A stretch of 64,000 nucleotides of DNA from Sphingobacterium endophyticum. GTDB taxonomy: Bacteria; Bacteroidota; Bacteroidia; Sphingobacteriales; Sphingobacteriaceae. Below are positions 35,197 through 44,529 of this stretch, piece after piece; positions within the stretch are counted from its first letter, which is position 1, and every line of letters begins with the position of its first letter. The DNA lies in the NCBI RefSeq assembly GCF_009733535.1, contig NZ_SMMI01000009.1, positions 1 through 64,000 of the forward strand, in the 5' to 3' direction. The notes under the pieces are model-generated. The model did not search any database. It was given only the letters and a program-made list of their open reading frames with translations, and was not told where the DNA came from. The translations under genes were made by a program, and so were the position numbers.

Positions 35197-36450
35197 ATGG
35201 ACAACATCGAAAAATCCCCCTTATCAGGTTACCAAAAACTCGTTATTTTCATATTAGCATTTACACAATTCACAGTAGTCCTGGATTTTATGATTATGTC
35301 GCCGATGGGAGATATGCTGATGAAGGCAATCGATTTGAAACCGGCACAATTTGGAGTAGCCGTATCCGCCTATGCATTCAGTGCAGGGATTTCAGGCCTC
35401 TTGACAGCTGGATTTGCAGACCGCTTTGACCGTAAAAAACTCCTCTTATTCTTCTACATAGGATTTATCATTGGAACCTTCCTTTGCGGATTTTCGACCA
35501 GCTACACAATGTTGGTAGCAGCAAGAATTGTGACTGGTTTATTTGGTGGTGTAATAGGATCCATTTCGATGGCGATAATAACAGATGTATTCAGTCTAGA
35601 TCAGAGGGGAAGGGTGATGGGCTTTGTGCAGATGGGCTTTGGTGCGAGCCAGGTATTGGGAATTCCTATAGGACTATATATAGGAAATGCCTGGGGATGG
35701 CAGAGTGCTTTTTTGATGATCGCAATTTTGGCTGTTTTTATAGCTGTTATGATAGCGATGAAGCTGAAGCCGATCACTGAACATATAGGATTGCAGAAAA
35801 AACAATCTGCGATACAGCATCTTTGGGGAACCTTCAACAGGAAGGAATATAGAATAGGATTCTTGGCGACGGCATTACTGTCTGTTGGAGGATTTATGAT
35901 GATGCCTTTTGGAAGTGTTTTCGCGATCAATAACCTACATATAACACATGAAGAACTACCTCAGATGTTTATGATATCAGGAATAGCATCTTTAGTTATT
36001 ATGCCGGCAGTTGGATGGTTAAGCGACCGTTTTGATAAATTTAAGATCTTCGCTATTGCAACAACCTGGATGATGATTATGGTATTGATTTATACCGCTT
36101 TAGGACCTACACCATTCCTATTGGTCGTAACCCTTAACATTCTGATGATGATGGGGATACTTAGTCGTGTGACTCCATCTTCGGCATTAGTTTCGGCTGT
36201 ACCAGACAAGGAAGACCGTGGTGCTTTTATGAGTGTAAGTGCTTCGCTTCAGCAGATGTCAGGTGGAATCGGTGCGATTATCGCAGGACTAATCATTGTC
36301 CAAAAAACGAGCGATAGCCCAATTGAGCATTATACAACTCTGGGCTATATTGTTGTTGTAATCAGCATTATCACCATTGCTTTAATGTATTCGGTGAGCA
36401 AAATTGTCAAGAAAAAAGGCAAGACCGTTACCAGCCCAACCAATAGTTAA
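35197..36450 (+). CDS. MFS transporter (AraJ/DHA1 drug-efflux type)
   Basis: A 417-residue inner-membrane carrier with 12 predicted helices. The loop 2-3 motif is GFADRFDRKKLLLFFYIG, and the mirrored loop 8-9 motif is GWLSDRFDKFKIF. The motif C-like region in helix 5 reads FGASQVLGIPIGLYIG. The DHA1 group exports drugs or sugars by proton antiport; AraJ-type members have mostly unknown substrates. The last 23 bases overlap the convergent end of the DUF5916 gene, so mRNAs of the two genes are complementary at their ends. Family certain, substrate unknown. Confidence 0.93.
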   Translation: MDNIEKSPLSGYQKLVIFILAFTQFTVVLDFMIMSPMGDMLMKAIDLKPAQFGVAVSAYAFSAGISGLLTAGFADRFDRKKLLLFFYIGFIIGTFLCGFSTSYTMLVAARIVTGLFGGVIGSISMAIITDVFSLDQRGRVMGFVQMGFGASQVLGIPIGLYIGNAWGWQSAFLMIAILAVFIAVMIAMKLKPITEHIGLQKKQSAIQHLWGTFNRKEYRIGFLATALLSVGGFMMMPFGSVFAINNLHITHEELPQMFMISGIASLVIMPAVGWLSDRFDKFKIFAIATTWMMIMVLIYTALGPTPFLLVVTLNILMMMGILSRVTPSSALVSAVPDKEDRGAFMSVSASLQQMSGGIGAIIAGLIIVQKTSDSPIEHYTTLGYIVVVISIITIALMYSVSKIVKKKGKTVTSPTNS

Positions 36451-39088
36451 CCTTTAGCATAAAAGTGTTAGTCGGAGCGATTCCCCAAATCTGGTCGATA
36501 TTATTTCCCCAGCCTGGTTGATAAACTGGCATTCTACCTGATCGGTTGTGTTCCCATACTAAATATAAGGTCGAACCGGGCTTGTATTCCCAGCGGGCAA
36601 CAAGGTTGGAACGAAACTCATTGAACGTAAAATTAGGATCTTTAAAATGTCCCCTCTGTTCACCTGTTCCTATAATATACATACCGTTTGCATAGCTCAG
36701 TTGGTTAGGGCTAAACTCCTGAAAACGTTCATTATATGTTTTTGATAGGGTGTTGCTGGCATATTTAAATCGGTCGTATTCAGCAATCGAAGTAAAAGGA
36801 GATCCATAATACTGAATGGATAGGTCAGGAGTGATGTTTCCTTGAAGTCTGAAGGTAAATCCATAGGTCTCTTGTCGCATTCTTCCCATCACATAGGATT
36901 CTTCATCAGCATTTATGGAAGGTAAATCTGCTGTTCCCACATACTGCAGATTATCCTTGTTCCATGCATAGTTAAATTGGGTAACCAAATGTATATGATT
37001 GCCTATTCTAAATGTAAGGGAAGGTCTGATTTCATTATATCTAGTTTCCCCATCCAGATAATGTTTGCCATCATAATCAACCTTTAAAAACACTCGTTTT
37101 GCACGGTCCGAATTCATTGAAAATGTACTCGTAAAATTCGGGTTATAGCGAAGGTCATATCCGCCACGAAGCATCCGGCTGTCTACGGAATTCCAGCTGA
37201 AAGCTTCTTTTAAGTCCATTTCAATGCGTCGCTTGATAGTAAGACTACGAAATCTGACAGCAAGGTTGTTATCCATGGCTTGACCGCCATAGTTCCATAC
37301 GTTGCGTTGTGTTAGTGTAATTCCTGCCGCACGGAAAGGACCCCAAGGATCGGTCTTCCGGAATGCGACTTCCGTTTCGTTAAGCCTGTAATCGGTCTGT
37401 TTGAGGTAGCCCACTTCGTTCAGGTCAAAGCCTGGAGATGACCAACTGAAGGTTTCAGCATAAGTCCATTGGGCATTTCCTTTTTTACCTGCTTTAATAT
37501 AACCTCCCGTTCCACTAAGTGATGTCGCTTCCGGCTTCATATCTAGATAAGATGCTCCTGATTTCCGCTGAAAGAAATGGGTTGCATTCCTTTTAGTCGA
37601 TGTGATCGCATCGGCAGAACCAGAAAGCGTACTGTACATCGCTTTGGTTTCCACATAATATAAGCGATTTGAAAAATATTGCGTAAAGTCAATTCCCGCT
37701 GAAAAAGCATCTTTTACAAGGAAATTCTCCAAATGGGGAGCATCCATTTTCCGGTTTACGGAAGTGATCATACCTCCCAATAAGGTATTCCCGTCCCAAT
37801 TCTTCTGTACCCGGGCAACAGTGTAATTGGTCAATGGTTCTGTCTGTATTCTTTCCTCACCTGTACCAAGATTGCTGACTTTCTGTGAGGTCTTGGCTGT
37901 AATGCTTTCCAATATTCCAATGGTCAACCCTTTTCGGTTTGTACCGGTCAGTTTCATCGCACCTAGGATAGGAACAAAATCTGTACTGCTGGCAAAAATA
38001 TTTTGATTGTCAACGTTTGGAACCTGATATCTAGGTCGCGAGCCAATCCTCCGGGAGTAGAACATCATGCCACCTTCATTATTGTCAAACTCCAATATAT
38101 GTTTTCCTTCAAGGAAAAAGGGTCTTTTCTCCTCATAGAATACCTCGTAAGCGGTAAGGTTCATGACGGAAGGATCCAGTTCTACTTGACCATAATCCGG
38201 GTTGATAGAGAGATCCATTGTATAATCGGAGATGGCAAATTTTGCATCTAAACCAGCATTCTGTTTCCAACGGCTGCCGTCCTGATAGGGACTATTGGCA
38301 ATCTTTGGTTCGCGGATCCATTTCGTCATTGCATAAGGTAAGAACTCAATTCCCTTCGGTTTGGGTAGATCCTGCATACCATGCATGGTCCCAAAGGAAA
38401 ATACGTGCCCATTATTCTTAATCGGAATCATGCTCCAATTTTGAACTTCATTGTTTTTCCGTATTATCCTACGGACATGAAGCCCCCAGATGCCATCATC
38501 ATTCTTTTGGTTATAACGGATCTGATTAAAAGGTATACGCAATTCAGCCGTCCAACTCGAATCTGCTAAATTCTGACTTGTTTTTCCTTCCCAAACAGCG
38601 TTCCAGCTAAGATTTACTGATAACTTATCCGTTACGGTTAGGTCTGTCTTATTTCCACCCAAATTAATATTGAATTCCACTGCCGCACGATAATCATGAT
38701 AGGGGTCAAAAGCAATACTTATCAGGTCGCCATTGCTGTTATCATCACGGTTTCCTATAAATGCATTCATCGATTCCGGATGTATATCCTTACAATATAC
38801 ACCTACATAGATGTTCTTGTCATCATAGAAAATTTTCATTCTTGTCCAGGACCCGGTATATGCCCGTTCAAATGGAATAACTTGCGAAAATTTCTCAGAC
38901 CAGACTCCTTCATTCTGCCATAATGCTTCATCGAGCTTGCCATCTATCTTGGGTTGGGCTTCACTTATCTTCGTTGCTTGATAGTCTCTTTTATAGGCGT
39001 CTTCAAATGAAACAACGGGTTTTCGTTCATCTTGACTAAAGGCGTAAGAAAATGTTGCAATAAAAACGAAGGACAAAAAATATTTCAT
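36428..39088 (-). CDS. DUF5916 outer-membrane protein with CBM9-like domain
   Basis: An 886-residue protein with a signal peptide (ends FSYAFSQ). Residues about 40-230 form a family-9 carbohydrate-binding-like sandwich (PKIDGKLDEALWQNE; KIFYDDKNIYVGVYCKD; WTAELRIPFNQIRY). The remaining 600 residues are DUF5916, a long beta-barrel: MDLSINPDYGQVELDPSVMN, then the conserved YEEKRPFFLEG, and strands to the final MLKVNYWLGW. Such proteins are presumed outer-membrane channels in Bacteroidota; the substrate is unknown. It is transcribed away from the ECF sigma gene, with 148 bases between them, and may or may not be linked to that locus. Confidence 0.92.
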   Translation of the reverse strand: MKYFLSFVFIATFSYAFSQDERKPVVSFEDAYKRDYQATKISEAQPKIDGKLDEALWQNEGVWSEKFSQVIPFERAYTGSWTRMKIFYDDKNIYVGVYCKDIHPESMNAFIGNRDDNSNGDLISIAFDPYHDYRAAVEFNINLGGNKTDLTVTDKLSVNLSWNAVWEGKTSQNLADSSWTAELRIPFNQIRYNQKNDDGIWGLHVRRIIRKNNEVQNWSMIPIKNNGHVFSFGTMHGMQDLPKPKGIEFLPYAMTKWIREPKIANSPYQDGSRWKQNAGLDAKFAISDYTMDLSINPDYGQVELDPSVMNLTAYEVFYEEKRPFFLEGKHILEFDNNEGGMMFYSRRIGSRPRYQVPNVDNQNIFASSTDFVPILGAMKLTGTNRKGLTIGILESITAKTSQKVSNLGTGEERIQTEPLTNYTVARVQKNWDGNTLLGGMITSVNRKMDAPHLENFLVKDAFSAGIDFTQYFSNRLYYVETKAMYSTLSGSADAITSTKRNATHFFQRKSGASYLDMKPEATSLSGTGGYIKAGKKGNAQWTYAETFSWSSPGFDLNEVGYLKQTDYRLNETEVAFRKTDPWGPFRAAGITLTQRNVWNYGGQAMDNNLAVRFRSLTIKRRIEMDLKEAFSWNSVDSRMLRGGYDLRYNPNFTSTFSMNSDRAKRVFLKVDYDGKHYLDGETRYNEIRPSLTFRIGNHIHLVTQFNYAWNKDNLQYVGTADLPSINADEESYVMGRMRQETYGFTFRLQGNITPDLSIQYYGSPFTSIAEYDRFKYASNTLSKTYNERFQEFSPNQLSYANGMYIIGTGEQRGHFKDPNFTFNEFRSNLVARWEYKPGSTLYLVWEHNRSGRMPVYQPGWGNNIDQIWGIAPTNTFMLKVNYWLGW

Positions 39089-39127
39089 TGGCAGAGTTTA
39101 GGGACACAGGGTTCCAATTGATTGTGC

Positions 39128-39135
39128 CAAATGTA
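39128..39135 (-). promoter_or_regulatory. Putative -7 element of the DUF5916 gene
   Basis: The minus strand reads TACATTTG (TAnnTTTG), 40 bases before the start codon, with a TTGA about 22 bases further upstream. Confidence 0.42.
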
Positions 39136-39236
39136 GGACTTTTAATTTTGCATACCTCAATATTATTCTTAAATTTTGCCAAATTTTTATTACACAATTC
39201 CGAACCAGAATTTGATGATAATCTGCTAACCACATT

Positions 39237-39797
39237 ATGGAGGCTGTAAAACAGAATTTCACGCAACTATATCATAGTTTCCATCAACGATCGTTTTTGT
39301 TTGCTAAATCATTGGTGCATGCTGATGATGTAGCGGAAGATATTGCTATGGAATCTTTAGTCATTCTCTGGGAAAAGATGAAAGCTGAAGAAATTCAATC
39401 TGTTCAGAGCTTCTTATTTCGAGTCATTAAAAATAAAGCTTTAGATCATCTAAAGCATTTAAAGGTACGTAGAAGGGTGGTAGAAGCCCTAGATGAATGG
39501 GAAGAAGGAGAAATCGATTTTAGAGTTGAGATGATTAATGGAATCAATGATGAGCAGATATTGTCAAAGGAAATTCGCGAGATTGCTGAAAGAACACTAG
39601 AAATGTTACCAAGTAAAACTAGGGAAGTGTTTATGTTGAGTCGTCAAGAATATTTAAAGGGTCATGAAATTGCTGAGCGATTGGGAATCTCTCAAAAAGG
39701 AGTAGAATATCATATTTCAAAAGCAATTAAAGCTTTGAGGGTTAGCCTCAAGGACTATTTATTGACACTTTGGATGTTACTTAAGTTTTTTAGCTGA
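39237..39797 (+). CDS. ECF-type RNA polymerase sigma factor
   Basis: A 186-residue extracytoplasmic-function sigma factor of the Bacteroidota PUL type. Region 2 reads LVHADDVAEDIAMESLVILW and SVQSFLFRVIKNKALDHLKH (-10 recognition and melting). Region 4 reads LEMLPSKTREVFMLSRQEYL, then GHEIAERLGISQKGVEYHIS (helix-turn-helix for -35 recognition). There is no N-terminal domain. Its gene is followed 6 bases later by the FecR anti-sigma gene, and susC then carries a STN signalling domain. This set transmits a signal from the outer membrane when the substrate binds SusC. Confidence 0.95.
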   Translation: MEAVKQNFTQLYHSFHQRSFLFAKSLVHADDVAEDIAMESLVILWEKMKAEEIQSVQSFLFRVIKNKALDHLKHLKVRRRVVEALDEWEEGEIDFRVEMINGINDEQILSKEIREIAERTLEMLPSKTREVFMLSRQEYLKGHEIAERLGISQKGVEYHISKAIKALRVSLKDYLLTLWMLLKFFS

Positions 39798-39803
39798 TAA
39801 TAA

Positions 39804-40757
39804 ATGGAAGAATTATTAATAAAATATATAAGTGGTTCGGCTGACCGGTCTGAGAAAAAAGAAGTAATGGATTGGATAAATTCGGACCAAAATAACCGGA
39901 AGGAATTTGAAACTCTCCAGAAAGCGTATTTTGTGTCTATTTGGACAGATGATCTAGAGCCAGAAGTTATTGAAGATGAAATAATTCCAATAAAAAGAAA
40001 ACCTGTTTGGAACGAAATTCTTAAGGTTGCTGCAGTACTCCTTATAGGATTTAGCCTTTTTATTAACATAAAAGATTATGTTTTCAATGGAAAGACTAAT
40101 AATATCGAAAAGGAAAACTTTCAATCTGTCCATGTTCCATCCGGCCAGCGAGTAGAGTTAAGTTTAGTGGATGGTTCAAAGGTTTGGGTAAATGCAAATT
40201 CAAAATTGGATTATCCGCAAACCTTTAATAAGGATCAAAGAATAGTTTTCTTAGATGGAGAAGGCCAATTTAACATTGAGCATAATGACAAAATACCATT
40301 TATTGTAAAAACTAAAGATTTTGATATACAGGTACTGGGTACTGAATTCAATGTCAAAGCGTATTCTACAAAAGGTAAATTTGAAACAGCATTACTTCAA
40401 GGAAAGGTTCAGATTTCTTCAAAAGATGGTCAAAATAAAATCACTTTAAAACCAAATGAAGAAGCAATCCTTGAAAATGGTAAATTATTGGTTCGACCTA
40501 TTCAGAATTTAGACCCTTATCGATGGGTGGAGGGTTTGATGACTTTCGAAAACGAATCAATTGAAGATATCCTATTAAAAATGGAGGATTATTTCGATAT
40601 CAACATCAGCATTAAAACTAAAAACTTAAATAAGAAAAAATATACCGGAAAGTTCTGGATAGATGATGGGGTAGAGGATATGTTGGAGGTTCTTCAAAAA
40701 ACATCTGATTTCAAATATTCAAGAAATTCTGATACGAATGAGTACATTATATATTAA
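39804..40757 (+). CDS. FecR-family anti-sigma factor
   Basis: A 317-residue single-pass membrane protein. The cytosolic N-terminal helical part holds the sigma factor. A transmembrane helix is at about residue 75-91 (VAAVLLIGFSLFINI). The periplasmic FecR domain shows VHVPSGQRVELSLVDGSKVW and VLGTEFNVKAYSTKGK. The C-terminal DUF4974 (residues about 245-317, MTFENESIEDILLKMEDYFD) contacts the STN domain of SusC. Such proteins hold the sigma factor until SusC reports substrate. The gene is coupled to the sigma gene and closed by a terminator. Confidence 0.95.
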   Translation: MEELLIKYISGSADRSEKKEVMDWINSDQNNRKEFETLQKAYFVSIWTDDLEPEVIEDEIIPIKRKPVWNEILKVAAVLLIGFSLFINIKDYVFNGKTNNIEKENFQSVHVPSGQRVELSLVDGSKVWVNANSKLDYPQTFNKDQRIVFLDGEGQFNIEHNDKIPFIVKTKDFDIQVLGTEFNVKAYSTKGKFETALLQGKVQISSKDGQNKITLKPNEEAILENGKLLVRPIQNLDPYRWVEGLMTFENESIEDILLKMEDYFDINISIKTKNLNKKKYTGKFWIDDGVEDMLEVLQKTSDFKYSRNSDTNEYIIY

Positions 40758-40790
40758 TAATTTCTAGCTTATTCTCCATAAGTATTTAAT

Positions 40791-40823
40791 AAAAAGGGCT
40801 GTATATACATATAGCCCTTTTTC
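40791..40823 (+). terminator. Terminator after the sigma/anti-sigma pair
   Basis: AAAAAGGGCT and AGCCCTTTTT pair perfectly around a 12-base loop that can extend the stem (TATA/TATA). It separates the regulators from susC, which therefore has its own start. Confidence 0.8.
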
Positions 40824-40945
40824 TTGTGTTTCATTTTCTATATTTGTTGTATGGATATTTAATCTATTTGAATAATACTCAAATTTAAATAATTGAAAAT
40901 AAACTAATTATAGTGTTTTATTATTTTTTTTATATTTTCTTTTAG

Positions 40946-41092
40946 GGTAGGCAGACATATATTCGTCTTACCTATACATAAGCGAATAATCAACAAGTAT
41001 TATTTACTGTAAACCTAAGATATTCGTTTAGTGTTTGTTAAATGAGTATTGCTTTTTTGGGAGATTATGAGGGTGATCTCCCAGAAAGTAAT
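40946..41092 (+). ncRNA. Structured 5' leader of the susC operon, copy 1
   Basis: Three hairpins can be drawn. The first is a small one (AGAC/GTCT, about 40955-40969). The second pairs GCGAATAATC (40983-40992) with GATATTCGT (41020-41028), with one bulged base. The third is a compound stem with ATTGCTTT (41048-41055) paired to AAAGTAAT (41085-41092) and GGGAGAT (41059-41065) paired to ATCTCCC (41076-41082). A diverged copy at 51184-51309 keeps the stems despite base changes. The element ends 34 bases before the susC ATG at 41127. Structured regulatory RNA is the likely reading; the ligand or partner is unknown. Confidence 0.65.
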
Positions 41093-41126
41093 TGATGAGA
41101 ATAACCAACGCCTTAAAACCGCTATT

Positions 41127-44100
41127 ATGAATAATTTTTTTATCAAATCTAAATTTAGGATTCGGTCCAAACCAAAATCCATTCTCCTGGCTTTAGCCTT
41201 GCTCGCAACAGCAGGGCCAATATTTGGTCAAAACAAAACAATAACCATCAATAGGAACAAAATCTTAATGAAGGACGCGTTATACCAGATCGAAAAGCAA
41301 ACAAATTATCTTTTTGTCTATGACAATTCAATAATTAATCCTAACAAGGCAGTTTCAGTTGATTTTAAAAATGAAAAGCTTGAAGATGCTCTTGCTGAAT
41401 TGTTTAAAGACACTGATATAAATTTTGTGATTGAAAATCGAAATATCCTACTTCTAAAAGGATCCAATAATTCTAATGTCAATGCTAGCCAAGAAAAAAT
41501 TACAGTTGAAGGCAATATAAAAGATAAAAATAATCAACCAGTAGTGGGTGTGACAGTTTCCGAACAGGGAACTAATAATGCTAAAATTTCTGATGAAAAT
41601 GGACATTATTCCATTAATGTCAATCCTAAAGGCGTTTTGATTTTCAAATACCAAGGTTACCAGACAGTCGCTAAACCCGTTTCAGGAAGAACAACGCATA
41701 ATATTACTTTTTCAGAAGATATAAGCGAATTGGATGAAGTCGTTGTCATTGGATATACCACGCAGAAGAAATCATTGGTTACCGGATCAGTCTCTAACAT
41801 GAAAATGAATGAAAGCCTTAGATCTATACCAACAACTTCGGCTGGAAACTTATTGGTCGGTAAGATGCCGGGTGTCAATATAACAACGCCTAATTCGGTT
41901 CCCGGATCAAATCCTGGAATCAGTATCCGTACTGGTTCTTCTATGAATACACAAAGTGTAACCTATGTTATAGACGGAGTTGTTCGAGGTAGTGGAGATT
42001 TCAATAATTTAAGCCCAAATGAAATAGATGATATTACCGTTCTGAAGGATGCTGCTTCTGCAGCAATTTACGGGTCTCGCTCTGCCGGTGGTGTAATATT
42101 GGTGACCACAAAAAAGGGAAATTTGGGTAAACCTATGTTCAACTATTCTTTTGGACAATCAGTAGATAATAGAACAAAAAATGTTGAACTCACATCGGCA
42201 GTGGAGGCTGGTGAACTTTATGGAAGGATTAATGGAAGTGCTGACCCTGCAGGTTGGGCATGGGCACAAGATGAATTAGACCATTTTAAAACCATAAACA
42301 ATGGCTGGGGATATGATCAATTGGAATCGGTATGGCAAAATCCAACGACACAGACCCATAACCTCAGTGTCAATGGAGGTTCCGAAAAAGTGAAATATTT
42401 TGGTGCTGGTTCTTTTGTAAAACAGCAAGGCTTTTTAGAGCCTATGAAATATGATAAATACAATTTCAGAATGAATGTTACCGCTGAAGTAACTAAGGAT
42501 TTTGAAGTATTTACCGGATTAGCAATTTATAATAACTTTTTAGGGTCGGCAATTGATGGTGGAGATACCTACGGTAAATTAAGGATTTGGCAGCCTGATC
42601 AACCAGTTTTTACCGATAATGGACAATTCATTGATTATGGATGGATTGGAAATGTGGGGGCACGTGTTGCTGGTGCTAGTGGATATAATAAATCCACACT
42701 GTTGAAACCACAGATTATTCTGAGCGGAACATATAAAGCTCCTTTCCTCGAAGGATTGAGTGCAAAAGTCGCATATAACAGAAGTTGGACTAATGATCTC
42801 AATCGGGTATTCTACACGAATTATGATATGATGATTATGCGAAAATCTGGAACTAACAACCGGATTATGTCTACCAATGACAATGATATTGTTGGGGTTA
42901 AGCGATCAACTTGGGTAGGTAAGGACTATATCCAAAGAAATTCAGGATATTCTGATGATAAACAATTTAATGTTCAGCTGAATTATCAGAATACTTTTAA
43001 TGATAAACATGAAGTTTCTGCAGCATTGGTCACTGAATGGTATGAAGGAGCAGGGTCAGGAGTATTAGCGGGTAGAGAAACATTTCCAGTTTTTTTAACT
43101 GATCAATTCTGGGCTGCTAGCGGTGCTAGGGCTGATACTTGGGGTGATGGTGCAACCGACTGGGTAAGTGGTCGTATGTCATACATCGGTCAGTTCAATT
43201 ACAATTATGCTAGTAAATACCTTTTGAATTTCTCCTTCCGCGAAGACGGTTCCATGAATTTTGCCCCGGATAAAAGATGGGGATTCTTTCCAGCGGGATC
43301 TGTAGGATGGGTATTGACTGAAGAAAAATTCTTTAACGTTCCTGCCATACAATTCCTAAAATTAAGAGGTTCTGTGGGACTTACAGGTAATGATGCAGTT
43401 GGAGGATGGCAATGGCAGGAAGCCTATAAAACAGGTTCAGCAGCTTACTTTGGTACATCACCAAGCCAATCATTAGGTATTACTTATGGAAATGTGGTGA
43501 ATAAAAACCTAACCTGGGAAAAAGCCTTAAGTTACAATTTCGGTGTAGATATGAATTTCTTAAGAAATTGGAACGTTTCAGCAGATTATTGGTATAGAAA
43601 TTCTTATGATATTCTATGGAATAGACAGAATACATTGCCATCCACCTTTAGTTTGACAATGCCAGCTGAAAACTATGCGAAAATTGATGCGCAGGGTTTT
43701 GATTTTCAATTGGGATACAATTTATCTAAAGAAAATTACTCGTTCTTTAGCAATTTGACCATGTCTTATGGCTGGAACAAAACAATCAAATTGGACTATG
43801 CCGAAAATGCCCAATGGATCGATATTCCTGTCGGTAAATCAAGATCTTTCATTACTGGTTATGAATTTGATAAAATAATTAGAACGCAAGAAGAGTTAGA
43901 TGCTTTTAATGCTGAAAATCCTAACTATAAATATGACGGTCTATCACCAGAACTGGGAATGATGGTTTATAAGGATATTACTGGTCCAAATGGTGAAGCT
44001 GATGGAATCATTGATAGTTGGGACCGTGTAATGCTGCGTTCAAATAATTTTCCAATTGTTTATGGATTAAACCTAGGTGGAAGTTGGAAAGGATTTCATA

Positions 44101-44516
44101 TTGATATGATGTTTTCGGGGAGATTAAAAGAAGACAAATTCATGAACGATTTAGCAGGGGGAGTGGAATGGAATCGGATGTGGAATCAATGGTATTCGGA
44201 TAGCTGGACAGCAGAAAATCCAGATGCAACCTTACCAAAACGTGTTAGTGCAAATAATCCAAGAACCTATAATCCAAATAGTGAGTTCTGGCTTAAGGAT
44301 GCCTCTTTTGTAAGAATGAAATATTTGACGCTGAGTTATGATCTACCGAAAGGCAAATTTTATAATAAAGTATTTGATAATGTTCGAATATATGCATCGG
44401 GAACGAATCTTTTCGTATTAAGCAAGTTTAATAAATACTATGATCCTGAAATTTCGGGGGGTAATGCTTTCCCTGTTTTGAGATCGTATAATCTAGGAAT
44501 AGATGTTAAATTCTAA
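41127..44516 (+). CDS. SusC/RagA TonB-dependent transporter with STN signalling domain
   Basis: An 1129-residue outer-membrane glycan importer. I start at the ATG at 41127, in front of a basic N-terminus and signal peptide (ILLALALLATAGPIFGQ); the longer frame from 41049 would run through the structured leader. Order of domains: STN (ALYQIEKQTNYLFVYDNSII, to NILLLKG), CarboxypepD_reg (GNIKDKNNQPVVGVTVSEQG), a TonB-box-like DEVVVIGYTTQKK, plug (VYVIDGVVRGSG and AIYGSRSAGGVILVTTKKG) and a 22-stranded barrel ending LGIDVKF. The STN domain marks it as the sensor of the sigma/FecR pair. Its susD partner begins 14 bases later. Confidence 0.96.
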   Translation: MNNFFIKSKFRIRSKPKSILLALALLATAGPIFGQNKTITINRNKILMKDALYQIEKQTNYLFVYDNSIINPNKAVSVDFKNEKLEDALAELFKDTDINFVIENRNILLLKGSNNSNVNASQEKITVEGNIKDKNNQPVVGVTVSEQGTNNAKISDENGHYSINVNPKGVLIFKYQGYQTVAKPVSGRTTHNITFSEDISELDEVVVIGYTTQKKSLVTGSVSNMKMNESLRSIPTTSAGNLLVGKMPGVNITTPNSVPGSNPGISIRTGSSMNTQSVTYVIDGVVRGSGDFNNLSPNEIDDITVLKDAASAAIYGSRSAGGVILVTTKKGNLGKPMFNYSFGQSVDNRTKNVELTSAVEAGELYGRINGSADPAGWAWAQDELDHFKTINNGWGYDQLESVWQNPTTQTHNLSVNGGSEKVKYFGAGSFVKQQGFLEPMKYDKYNFRMNVTAEVTKDFEVFTGLAIYNNFLGSAIDGGDTYGKLRIWQPDQPVFTDNGQFIDYGWIGNVGARVAGASGYNKSTLLKPQIILSGTYKAPFLEGLSAKVAYNRSWTNDLNRVFYTNYDMMIMRKSGTNNRIMSTNDNDIVGVKRSTWVGKDYIQRNSGYSDDKQFNVQLNYQNTFNDKHEVSAALVTEWYEGAGSGVLAGRETFPVFLTDQFWAASGARADTWGDGATDWVSGRMSYIGQFNYNYASKYLLNFSFREDGSMNFAPDKRWGFFPAGSVGWVLTEEKFFNVPAIQFLKLRGSVGLTGNDAVGGWQWQEAYKTGSAAYFGTSPSQSLGITYGNVVNKNLTWEKALSYNFGVDMNFLRNWNVSADYWYRNSYDILWNRQNTLPSTFSLTMPAENYAKIDAQGFDFQLGYNLSKENYSFFSNLTMSYGWNKTIKLDYAENAQWIDIPVGKSRSFITGYEFDKIIRTQEELDAFNAENPNYKYDGLSPELGMMVYKDITGPNGEADGIIDSWDRVMLRSNNFPIVYGLNLGGSWKGFHIDMMFSGRLKEDKFMNDLAGGVEWNRMWNQWYSDSWTAENPDATLPKRVSANNPRTYNPNSEFWLKDASFVRMKYLTLSYDLPKGKFYNKVFDNVRIYASGTNLFVLSKFNKYYDPEISGGNAFPVLRSYNLGIDVKF

Positions 44517-44529
44517 TAAACCTAAAACC

